Positions 1-12,600 of a stretch of 64,000 bases of DNA are shown one piece after another. The notes below the pieces were generated by a model, which worked only from the letters and a program-made list of their open reading frames with translations, ran no database searches and had not been told where the DNA came from. A program made the translations under genes and the position numbers. How positions within the stretch are numbered: the stretch's first letter is position 1; the number at the start of each line of letters is the position of its first letter. Location: assembly GCA_933207985.1 (NCBI GenBank), contig OW240912.1, forward strand, positions 76,944,829 to 77,008,828. Direction: 5' to 3'. This DNA is from Pelobates cultripes (Eukaryota; Chordata; Amphibia; Anura; Pelobatidae).

Positions 1-264
1 GTTAGCTCTTTATAAATGACAATAATAATAATAATAATGACAGGTCTTCCCTATTAAAGGCATCAGGTTTACCAAGTCCACCATTTGATTAAATGTGATT
101 TATTTTGCATTAGAGAGATCCTAAAACAAGGACAGGCCAAGTCATAAGGCCACATTTAGTCTAACATAGCCTATCACTCCACCATATTAGTAGAACTGAA
201 ATTAAGTTTTCAAGTGTAAGCAAATAAGTGCAAGCATAAACAGAAGAAAAAACAAAGCAAACAG
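1..264. other. Downstream flank of EIF2S3
   Basis: AT-rich sequence without a recognised gene or repeat. Confidence 0.5.
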
Positions 265-607
265 ATTTGGTCTTTTAAAACTTTATTTTTTGACATTCAT
301 TCACTGGTGGAAGTTGTCCCAAAGGCCATGGCTACTTCAGGAAAAGTGAAGAAAATGTTTGTTTACTTTGTAAGAAAAGCATATAATTTGATGTGTAATA
401 CGCCAGAAGGTCTTTGAAGACCTAGTTGAGCAAACCTCCAGTGTTGAGGATATTGCTCAAATATAAATTAGAATTAGGCAAATGCTAAATGTCTGGTGCA
501 CACTGAATATATCCAAATTGATAGAAATTCCTTACTGGGCATGTGGCAGGTGTTTCTGTCTGGTATATCAAAAACATTGCTAGCAGCCTTCGAGTCTTTT
601 CCTCTGT
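265..607 (-). other. EIF2S3: EIF2S3 3' UTR with AATAAA polyadenylation signal
   Basis: About 340 nt follow the stop codon before an AATAAA hexamer on the minus strand at 287-282. Cleavage would be expected some 15-25 nt further on. The exact cleavage site is inferred. Confidence 0.6.
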
Positions 608-671
608 TTAGTCCTCATCCACCGTTGGCTTGATTGTCACACCTCGTCTGATTTGACCCCAGCCAATCAAT
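608..671 (-). CDS. EIF2S3: EIF2S3 last coding exon 12 (residues 452-472, stop)
   Basis: Encodes [21 protein letters not shown] followed by TAA at 610-608. Acceptor TTCTAG. This is the conserved C terminus of eIF2 gamma. Confidence 0.97.
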
Positions 672-3600
672 CTAGAAGAATTATAAAATACAGAATTAGA
701 ACAAAATCAAATACTTAATCAAGTATTATTCACTGGAATTCTAAAAACTGCAAACTCCCAAAAATTAAAATATTGATTAAAATACAGTTGAATAATTTCT
801 ACAACTCTTTTCACCAAATATATTCCTATGAAAACACATTCTGGCCATTTGATAGTGCTAAAACCAATATCCATTCACAGACATAGGTTTAAGTGCTTTT
901 TGAGTATGTGATTACAATTAAATAAGGTTCTAAGAGGAGGAGTTTATTAAATTTTGTCTTTAAAATTATATTTACTTATGAAGCCTTTACTATCCCATTC
1001 TGGAAGCTATTTCAAATGAATATATTGTTATTGTAATTAGCTGTTCAGAGCAGGCAAACAGATGATGTAAGAAATCTGCTGGTTTATTCTTTAACAAAGA
1101 CTTCTCCAAAGCCCTCTAATGTAACAATTACACAAATCTTACCTCCAATGTTTTTCAACTCTTCTGCTAAGAGCAATTTTCTCCCCCACTTCTGTGCATA
1201 CTGGATTTGTAAGCACAATTTTTCCTAAATCAGCTTTCACTGCACTGACGCGGCCTCCGGTAGACAGGGAGCCAATGTTCACCATCAGCACTTCGTTCTT
1301 AGACAGCTTTTGTACCTGAAATGCAACAATACACAGTATGTTCATAGGTTTCTGTAATTTAAGTCAATGAAATGGGACTAGCTCAGTATCTGTATGCATT
1401 CAAGTTTATGTATATATTTAGGAGAATACATTACCTAAAAATAGGTTACAAATCTGACACACAAAAGGTTTTAGAACTATAATAATAATAATAAAACAAA
1501 TGCATTAAAGTACACACCTTTGCTGCCTTCTTGTCTCCTTCTGTACGGACACCCAACAGCCGTCGCAGAAGGAAATAGGAGATTTCAAGCTCTGTGAAGA
1601 TTTCAGGCAGAGCACCTACAGCCCCTAGAACTTGTCCAACCATACGATCAGCTCGACACAAGGTTGGGTCAATCTTGGTTCCTACACCTGATCGACAAAA
1701 GCAGACGTACAAGTGAGTTTTTTAATCAGTAAAGGGCAAACTGTTCTAATAGGACACACAATATTTGTATTTATACATGGAAATATATTAGGTTGAAATG
1801 CATCTTATTTTGCCAGCCGTGCAGTGCATTAATTTAAGGAGAAGCAAGAGGTCTTTAAATGAAATTGTACTTGCACCTTTTAAACCCCTTAAGAATGAAA
1901 GCCACTGTCCACATTCTGAGCCAAAGCAAAGCCTTTTGACCTATAGGTTTGTTCCACCATAATGTAATCTTGTCAAGTGCCCCCATACAAAAAAAAAAAA
2001 AAAAAGTAGAAAAGTATTGTGACTGAAACGTCGACATTTTTGTATTCTGCACAATAAAGCAGTATTTATTTTGATATAAAACGAATATATATAGCATCCA
2101 AGTAGAGAGCACTCTGGAGTCTTCGTTTTATATCAAAATAAATACTGCTTTATTGTGCAGAATACAAAAATGTTGACGTTTCAGTCACAATACTTTTCTA
2201 CTTTTTTTTTATATATATATCTTTTTAAAGTGCAGAAAGGAAAGAGCTTTTATGATAAAATGTTAAATTGGGGGTGTAGTTGAATAATTTTGACACATCC
2301 AGCGCAACTAATTAAAACGAACAATATATAGAGATTCATATATCAGTCCTGATTGTTAAATGCACAATACGTTTAGGATAGAACTTAATTTTTTATAGTT
2401 ACTGCCGACTCTACACCAATCCCCACACTAATGCTATACCAACCATACCGCTTACCCAATGCTTACACCAACTAGTTGTATGCCTATCCGGTTATCCTTA
2501 ACTTCAACCCTAAAATAACAAAAAAGGATTAATCTATACCTAACATTACACCTTAACCTAAGCTCAACCCCAAGGTAACACACTGTTAATATCAATTATG
2601 ATAAATACAGTAAAGCTGATTTTCTATTAACACATTAGATGTGGTATATTACCACCATCTACTGGCAGTTTTTAGAATTACAATTACTGTAGTTACAAAT
2701 GAGCAGGGTTTGTAGCCGAATATACAGAGATCGGTGCTTCGAACCTGTCGAAGCTCAGAACCATATTGGTTGGGGACAGAATGGGTGATACTGCCAGTGT
2801 TCATTCAGACGCTAGAGGGTCCCGACAATGCTGCCAGCACCCCAGAAAAACTGTGATTAAGCGTGATTGCACTCAGCCGAGCTTTTATGAAGGAGTTAAA
2901 GGGCTGCACAGGGCCTCTAACAGATGGGCCTTACTGACTGATAGGAGTCCCAGGTAACCATGGATTTAACCATGCTCACACCGCAATCATTTTAATAGTT
3001 ATTTAAAATGTCTTGTCAAATTCTGAGACCACTAAAAATGGTTGCAGAAGATAGAGGGGAACACCAAGTATCCATCAATACCCGGGACTCCCTGGTGTGA
3101 GCAGGGATTTAAACTGGCATACACTAAAAATGAAAAAAAGACTCGTCATTACGACCTAAGAGCATTAAGGCCCATTATAGTTGGGACATAATAACAAGCC
3201 ACAACATCCTTAAGAGGGTTAAATAATGATATTTAATATTTTAATCCTGGTCCCATGTTTGCACAAGTCCCCAAATGTAACACCTCTGGCCACACAATTA
3301 AATGTGAATCCATGTAGAGTATGGGAATATTGGACTTTGAACTTCATAAAATAGTATAGATTCTATACCTCTGCAGTATCTCTAAGGCAATGCAAATGTA
3401 CAACACTAGTTTTAGTAGGAATTGTACTTAAATTTATATTTTTTTATTTTAATTTTCTGGTTTTACTATTTTTATTCCACAGATTATAAACATAAGTACC
3501 CAGTTGCTACCAAACTCAGGAGTTAATAGCATGTTATATAACGCTCTCCTCTTTAACAAAGTTAATGTCAGCCTACACGAATTTCAATCACGCTTAATGC

Positions 3601-6600
3601 CTTACCATTCTCTGACACAACTTGTATTAACCAGTTTGTTAATTAAAAAGGTGCAGTTTTCTTATATGCCACAGTATTATACCTTGCTGTCGTGGCAAAA
3701 TAAGCATGTCTGTCAAACTTTTGCACAAAAAAAAATAAAATAATTGAATTAAAATTTTTTTATAAATAGTAGAGATTGTTCCCTGCCACAACAAAAGGAA
3801 ACTGAAATCTGGAGTAACAGACTAGACTACTGCAGGCTTTAGAAACAACATTAACTGTACAATGAACAACCACAAATCTCATTACGACAGCAGCACTACT
3901 ACTCTCAGTAAAGTAACACTGATATTTTTAAACCTTTGCCCCTCTAATTTAAGACTATGTCCTCTTGTTGTGGTAGTTTTTCTTCTAACTATAATCTCCT
4001 CCTTTACTGTGTTGATTCCTTTTATGTATTTAAATGTTTCTATCATATCCCCCCTGCCTCATCTTTCCTCCAAGCTATACATGTTAAGATCCTTTAACCT
4101 TTCCTGGTAAGTTTTATCCCGCAATTCATGAACCAGTTTCGTAGCCCTTCTCTGAACCCTCTCTAAGGTATCAATATCCTTCTGAAGATACGGTCTCCAG
4201 TACTGTGTACAATACTCCAAGTGTGGTCTCACCAGTGTTCTGTACAATGGCATGAGCTCTTCCCTCTTTCTACTGCCAATACCTCTCCCTATACAACCAA
4301 GCATTCTGCTAGCATTTCCTGCTGCTCCATTACATTGTCTGCCTGCCTTTAAGTCATCAGAAAATCACCCCTAAATCCCTTTCCTCAGATGCTGAGGTGA
4401 GGACTCTATCAAATATTCTGTACTTTGCCCTTGGGTTTTTATGTCCAAGATGCATTATCTTGCACTTATCCACATTAAACGTCAGCTGTCACAGCTCTGA
4501 CAATTTTTCTAGTTTACCCAATTCATTTGCTATTTGGCTTATCCCTCCTGGAACATTAACCCTGTTACATATATTAGTATCATCAGCAAATGCATATCCC
4601 AGCATAGCTTCATTAGGTTTGATCAACAAAGTAGTGTGGAAACAAACTGCGCAATTTTGCTTCAAAAGCCTTTAGAAAGGGGGCGGGGCCGGGCCGCCGA
4701 GCAGCATGGCAGCAGAACACTGTGGCTCCGAGCTTAAGCCCTAAACAACGGCATAAAACTTACTCACAACTTGCCCCAGGGCCGGATTGCATGCTGCACT
4801 ACAATGGGGTACTACCCAAGCACCCATATGATACCAGATTACAGCCCCCAAAAATTCACAGGGAACACTGAGACTGCTGAACCGGGCCTACACGCCTGCA
4901 TAAGCCTGCATGAGGACAGCTGCAGACAGAGAATAGACGCCTGATTGCATGGCCGGAGGTACAAGCACACCAACTATGCTATGCACATTGGGGGAGATCT
5001 ACACGGGTGAGAGCTGCGGCCCGGCCCCCCCCCCCGGCCGGTGGGGGTAATCCCGGCTACATGGAGGCTGCACGCCCTGGGGTGGAGACAGCCGCCCGGA
5101 GTGCTCGCTGACCTCCTGCACAGGCAATGGCTGCCAACCCGTGGCCCGCCCGACATCTACACTCGGAATTAAGAGACGATTATTGCCTACGCTACAGGAT
5201 CGATACGTACCCTGGACTTAACGGCCTACAATAGCCCTGCTTTGCCATCAGAAGCTGTCCTGTGGATGCAACACCCGCGGGTGAGGTGGGGCCCCGGGGG
5301 CGATGCACGTGGGCGGGGGAGCCAGGCGGGATGCTGCTGCGGTGTCCTTGGGGCACACTGGCCGGATGCCGCGACCCTTGGACTGAGCCCTGCGGAGACC
5401 GAAGTGCCGTCACCTGTGGGTTTTGAGGAGGGCCTGCAGGCAGCTGTCCCCGACGCTGTGAGCCCTCGTGGAGTAGAACGCGGCAGCCCCCGGCAGACCG
5501 GTGGCTGTGGGGAGGCCGGCGCCTGCCCCGAGTGGCCGGAGAAGGATGAGACACAAGACGGCCTTCACCCTGACCATCTGGGACCCCAGTGGTGTAGTGG
5601 GGGTGCAGGGGATTACTGACTGGCACACGGACTTTAGGTGGTGGGGCCCGTGGACTGTTGGATCCCCGAGTGCCCGCTGTGCTGCAGAACTCCCGGATGG
5701 AAGCTTGGCGCGGCCTGGGGGGACGCCGCGGAGGCCTGGCGCCCCTGGGATCAGCCGCAAATGCATCTGCAGTCGGCTCCCCCCGCTTGGGGGGGTCGCG
5801 TCCGTGGCCCCTCAATGCTTGTGGACTGAGTTGATACACGCTGTTCATGACAGGCAGCAGTAAATGTTTTTTCTTCTTGTCGTTTATTCACCATATAGAG
5901 CTGTACATTATGCAGCATCATGTTTTATATACGTTATGCTCCTGTCTTATGCTTGATGGTCTTTGAGGACTGAAAAGCCTCAGTAATAGGTTCATGCTAT
6001 AATGCTGCCTGCTTAATATATTTTACTAGTCTTGCATACACTGTCCATGCAGCAGTGCTCATATGAGCTTAAGTTTAAGGCCACAAATTCTTAGATAATC
6101 TTATATTTGTAACTTAGATAAGTTTTGCGTACCTCCCCTGCGTGGGATGACCGCTTATCCAACATCGCAACTCTCACAACATGTGCCAAACTATTAGGCC
6201 AGAGGGCAAGAGTAATTCAAGCTCAACATACTGCTGTATACTTTATTTGACTATTTAGATAATGCCTCATGTTAGCAGATAATTCATAGAATCAATATCG
6301 TTAAATATACGTAACATATGCTTATATACTTAAACTTTTCCGCCCTACCAGGCACTGACTGTTTTGAAATTGATCCATATTATGCTTGATGGTTAATGCC
6401 TTTGACATATGTTAACTATGATTTGCTTACCTCCCCTGCGTGGGATGATCGCTTATTGAATGAACCAATAAAACAGATTTAAAACAAAAGCCTTTAGAAA
6501 AACAGGAAAGAATAAGAGGGCTCAAAGCATAAAGCTGTATTACAAGTTAATTATCTTCATAAAATCATATACAAAACACATGCACGTGAAGAAAAACACT

Positions 6601-9600
6601 ACCAAACAGTGTGAATTATTGTATAAAAGCAGATATGGAAGATTAAACATCCAGATCCACTAACCCAGGTTTCCTTAGTATTACAAGGGTATCAGCATCC
6701 CTTCCATGTCTTGTATTCTTTATGCATTTTTGCCTCAATACTGTTTTCTGTCCTTCATGGCAAGTGGACTTTCTCCCTCATTCCATTTTGTATGTAACAT
6801 GCAATAGCCCCGACTATTGGTTGTAGTACAAAACCGTATATACACTGACAACCTGAATCTCATTGAAGGGTGACAATGAAGCAAACCCCAATTGGAGGGA
6901 TGCATAACTGCTGGAACCCCATTGATGCACTTTATTGAAAATATATATATTTTTAAATAAATCTAGCACTACCTAAATACAAAGTATAAGAGCAGTAACC
7001 AAACTTACCAATAAGGCCTCCTGGAGCAGCATATTGCAGATCGTTGTGTTCGGCAAATAAAGACACAATTTTGGAAAATATTGGCTTGCACATTAGTTTT
7101 CCTTCACTGTCCTTGGAGACAATACCAGGCCGGACCTCGATTTCTTGACCTACCTGCAGACATAAATACAACAAGCAAATATTAATATTGCTGATATTTA
7201 AAGGTCTAGCTAGCTTAATATATTTAGCAAAATGTTGCTATATTCTGTATAGATATGAAGTAATGCTCCTATTGGCTGACTGTATTACCAGTGCTACGTT
7301 CTTGTTAGTTTCAAGATGTCAAGTGTTTACAGATTTAAAATCTTTAAAACCCTTAACAAAACTCAAGTCTGGTGGACAAAACCAACTGAATAGAAATGCT
7401 GCTACTCAATGTAAAATTGTTCTGTACTAAAAAAAAAATGATCACATTTTTCTGATATGGTGAAGTAGACGTATGCTCTGTTTAACAATTCTGCACTTTT
7501 ATTACATTCAAAATACACATACCTTTAACACTCCTTTGAGAATACTGCCTCCTGCTACACCACCTTTAAGGTCGTCAACTTCACATCCTGGCTTATTAAC
7601 ATCAAAAGATCTGATAACTGAGAGAAGAGAAAAGGGTTACCAAATTGTATTGTCAATACTTCAAAAATATGGGACTCAAGTCTGCATGTTAGTATAACAG
7701 GATTAGTAACACACACAAAACAGTATAGCAGTTGGTACATGCCGGAACGGTGATACACTTTTAACCACTTGTCATGAAAGTCCTAAAAGGATCAGTAAAA
7801 GGACATTTTATAAAAATATACATACATACACACACTACATATATACACATACACATTATATATATACACACACACACATATACATACATAGAGAGAGAGA
7901 CAAATTCAACTATGTTTCTTCAATCTTGATTTTTTTTTTACTGCTGTTCTACATTTCAGAGGAAACTAGAGATAAATAAAACAAAGTTGACAAGGAAGAA
8001 AAAAAAAGTTTAACCTCCCCCCACCCAAAAAAAAACAACAAGAAAATCAATCTATTCGGTTCACCTACTTGGTATATTCTGCCAGACTAAAATTAATATC
8101 CTGGTCAATGACCAAGAAATGCACGATACATGTACTTTCATAATCATTGCCCAATTCCTGCTACACAATGCCTGTATTCTAGAGAAATTAAAATATGAAA
8201 TACCAGCATCACTTATATTTCAAATTCTCTAATAGACAGACTATACAGTCTTTTTTTTTAATTCCTTTCAATACTTGATAAAGGAACGTTACATTAATAT
8301 ATATTTAAGTGACAATTGTCTAAAGTGGCAGTGTCACCTCTGAATTCTTCATATAGACCAAAGCAAATGAGATACGCAAGGCAAAGTAGCCACCACGAAT
8401 GTATGTGTAGTAAAATCTGTCAGAAAGCAGAGCTTTAATGACCTATTTTCTGCTTTGCCATCACAGTGGCTAATTGGAAAAGGCACCCAGTCGATGTACT
8501 GAAAGATTATTATCTCTTTTTTGGTGTGTGATGAGTAACTCCAGCTGCCAGAAGTTGGAGAGAGGAAGCTTCAGCTAATTATACACTCTTCATTCCCAAG
8601 TACAGCCTTATATGCAGACCTTTTACAATTACATGATGGGGAGGCATATCAATAACTGCAGAGACACCCACTTTAAAATTATTACAAACAAAACTATATT
8701 TTATAGACACATATATACGCAGACACACATGATCAGGTGCACTCACTTATTCCCTAAACAGCAATTTCAAAGCTCAAAGAATATAATATTTGTATCTGAA
8801 AACACAAAAAATAATGTAAAGTTTGGCACTCAACCGGAATAGAAAAAAGTTGCTTAAATGCCTGGGGTGATCGGAAGAGGGAGAGTGCTGAGAACAAAAT
8901 CACAAAAAATTTTCAACCAGTGGAGATCTGGACTTGGAGTACCACTCAAAATTAAAGTGGAAAAAAACACTACAGGCTGATCCAACTTTGATGTAATGTA
9001 CTTAAAACAAGTCAAAATGAGGCTCAGTAGTGTGTGTGGCCTCCACGTGCCTGTATGACCTTCCTACAACGCCTGTGCATTCTCCTGATGAGGTGGCGGA
9101 TGGTCTCCTGAGGGATCTCCTCCCAGACCTGGACTAAAGCATCTGCCAACTCCTGGACAGTCTGTGGTGCAATTTGACGGTGGATGGAGCGAGACAATGT
9201 CCCAGATGTGCTCAATTAGATTCAGGTCTAGGGAACAGGCGGGCCAGTCCATAGCATCAATGCCTTCGTCTTGCAGGAACTGCTGACACACTCCAGCCAC
9301 ATGAGATCTAGCATTGTCTTGCATTAGGAGGAACCCAGGGCCAACCGCACCAGCATATGGTCTCATAAGGGGTCTGAGGATCTCATCTAGGTACCTAATG
9401 GAAGTCAGGCTACCTCTGGCGAGCACATGTGCGGCCCTCCAAAGAAATGCCACCCCACAACATTACTGACCTAGTGCCAAACTGGTCATGCATGTTGCAG
9501 GCAGCAGAACGTTCTCCACGGCATCTCCAGACTCTGTCACGTCTGTCACATGTGAAGAAACCCCCCTATTCCTATGTGATTTACAGTGTGCATTCCCTTT

Positions 9601-12600
9601 TTATTCTCTATGTACTGCCTATTGCATTCGGTAGATTAAACTACCGAACCGGGACCACCCTCTGGCTCATTAAACAAAGATTTAGTTGAAATTGCTACCT
9701 CTGTCTGTGCAGCCAGCGTTCGTTAGTCGAACGCCACGTGGCAGAGAAAACCGCGGCCATCTTTGTTCATGCGAACAAAGGCAGCAGGACCTGGTCGTCG
9801 AGTGCATGGAACGGTTTAACGGACACTCGACTTCCCGAACACCGGTCCCAAACAAACGAACGCTGGAACTCTATTTACCGAATAGCTAGAAGAGCGCTAT
9901 TCGGTACTTTTGTGCATTCGACAGAGGGGCACGAACGCGGCTAGGAGCCAGAGGGATCCATTCGGTACTTTTCTTCATTTTTATGTTTTTCGAAAGTGAC
10001 CAGCAAAACCCACCAAATTCGTGGAACTGTTTTGGGCATGCAGCCCAGGGTGAGCTGGTCACACAAGACTTCCATAGAATTTGCGAACCTTGGTTTCCTT
10101 ACTATATCTCTCTCTCTCTCTATATCTATATCTATATCTATATACACACACACATATATATATATACACACACACACAGACAGTCCTCACTTACCGGCTG
10201 GGTTCTATTCGTACTACTGTCGTGAAACAAACTGGTCGGTAGGCGTGGATGTACTAAAGAGGGGGTCTACGTTCGGGGGAAGTCCACCAAACGTAGACCA
10301 GTTTGCTAGTGCAGAGAATCCTGTAAATCTGTGTTTGGAGAACTTCCACAAACACAGATTAGTTTACGAGCACAGGGAATCCCGCAAATCTACGTTCAGG
10401 GAATCTTTTCCGAACATATATTAGCTCATTAGCGTGGGGAATCCCTAAAATCCCCATGCTAGAGAGTTGGTAGGAAAGGCGTGCCATCGTAAAGTGAGGA
10501 CCACCTGTACAGAAAACAATGTCACAGATTACAGAAATATTTCTAAAATCTCCCCAATTCTATATCACAAATAGAAGAGTCCAATCCAACCATCCTGACA
10601 AAACCTTTTCTCTACTTACCAATAAGCCTTGGCTCAGAAATGAAGTCTCTGAGAGGCACTGGGATTTTCTTTACAATGTATTCACAAACTACTTCAATAT
10701 TGTACTTAAGCTGAGCAGAGATTGGAATGATCGGGGCTCCCTCTGCGACAGTTCCTGTAAACATAAAATGTGGTTTTAAGCATTAGCTATAGGAAGGCAA
10801 ACTGTAGAATTTTCCATATCCCTGTTTGGTCTCCCATCTGGTTACATTTTTAAGCAAATTTATGTTTTCCTAAACGGGGAAGTAAAAATTAACCCTTTCA
10901 TTAAGGAGCTTTCAAAACAAACTGACTTGACTATAATAAGCTTAACTATTGTAAAGTCCAATCCACTTGTGTGCGTGCGTGCGCACACACTTTTATCAGA
11001 AAGTTTGCAGCCCCTACCTAGAAGCCTGAGCAATGTGTTTTATCTTCTGCCCCCTCACAATGTGATGATTATCCTTCTGAAGGGAGTTGGGCTATGATTC
11101 TAGATGATCCAGGAGGGGTCCTGAAACCCTGGTAATACAGTATGGGTAAACTCCCTAATGGTCCAATTTAGAAATATGTGGTTTGCCCCTCTAATAGATG
11201 CAGTGTCGGCTGGGGAACCTATGCTGCACTCTGACTTATTCACCAAGAGCTGGAAATGCTTAAAATAGCCTGCACCCACAGGAAGTGCAGACCACACATG
11301 CATGTAGCCGCGGCTCAGTCCCTTCAGTTGTGTAGGTGGTGAGATGTTCCGGTCCCACTGAGTGTAGTTACAGTAAAAAAGTGCAATAATGTAGGGTTGT
11401 AATGGAGCTAAGATTGAAATTATTTGTCATTTGCACTTTACCGTAATCTTCGTTGCAACTTACCTTGTACAAATGCAAGGATCTGTTCATACTGTTCCTT
11501 TGCTTGACTTTCTTTCACCAAATCAATCTTGTTTTGTAGTATAAGAATGTGTTTCAGTTTCATAATTTCAATGGCAGCCAAATGTTCGGAGGTCTGAGGC
11601 TGAGGACAGGATTCATTGCCAGCTACAAAACAATGCATGATAAAATTACATAAATAGTAAAAGGAATAGATGTGCATTCAAACCCAGTATAAAGTGTTTA
11701 TATTTACATATACATTCAGAATCTTTTTTTCAGAAAAAAAAAAAAGATTAAAAGGATCACTATAGCATTAGAATACAAGGATTCCTCACCTTTCTTCCCC
11801 TAGCACACTGGTTTTGCAGCGGTCCCCTACCTCTATCAGGGAACACTAATATCTCTCATTACATGAAAAAAAACAAGATATAAAGTCATATCATGTTAAG
11901 CTACAATTGTTATGGCATCTATAGTATTCCTTTGAAATTACTTGCTAAAATATTTCAAATATTTCAGAATACATCCGGGGGAGAGAGAGAAAGAGTGCGA
12001 GAGCGCGAGCAAGAACGCGAGCGCGCGAAAAAGACACGCCAAATGCGCAGTGTGTGAAAGAAAAAATGTCAGTATCAAAAAGGTAGAAAAAAAAAAAAAA
12101 GAATGAGATACCAATATAATCAAACCCTACAAATACATATTTAAAAAAAAAAAAAAAAGCAAACCAGACCTAGTAAGAAGCAGGGACAGAGTAAATCACC
12201 AAAACACCCAAAAACGAAATGTTGGGGGTGTTTTGGTGATTGACTCTGTCCCTGCTTCTCACTAGGTCTGGTATGCTTATTTTTTATTTTATATGTATTT
12301 GTAGGGCTTGATTATATTGGGATCTCATTTTTTTCTACCTATGATACTGACATTTTTCTTTTCACACACTGCGCATTTGATAGAGATATATATATCCAGA
12401 ATTGTTCTGGCTGTTGCTTTATAACATATGACTTTATATCTTGGTTTTTCATGTAATGAGATATTATTAGTGTGTACCCATTGAATAAAGATTTTCTTTC
12501 GTATATAAAAGATTTATGGTTGTGCTCCTTACTCAGTTTGTAGTTACATGTATTTGGGCTTTTGGGGATAGAGCCTTATGTAAGTGAACACCCTACTATC

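Larger units (their letters stand above)
6501..9020. other. EIF2S3 intronic sequence around exons 8 and 9
   Basis: Apart from the two exons, the microsatellite at 7815-7900 and the start of the Tc1 copy, the sequence is AT-rich and unremarkable. ORFs here are short and unsupported. Confidence 0.6.

Noticed and set aside
2766..2957. 63-residue open frame
   Set aside because: Lies inside the TTAA element at 1880-3222, with no homology or coding signature.
5192..5863. Overlapping 118-218 residue frames on both strands
   Set aside because: They fall in the CpG-rich part of the retroposon; stop codons are rare there because of composition. No domain is recognisable and the strands contradict each other.
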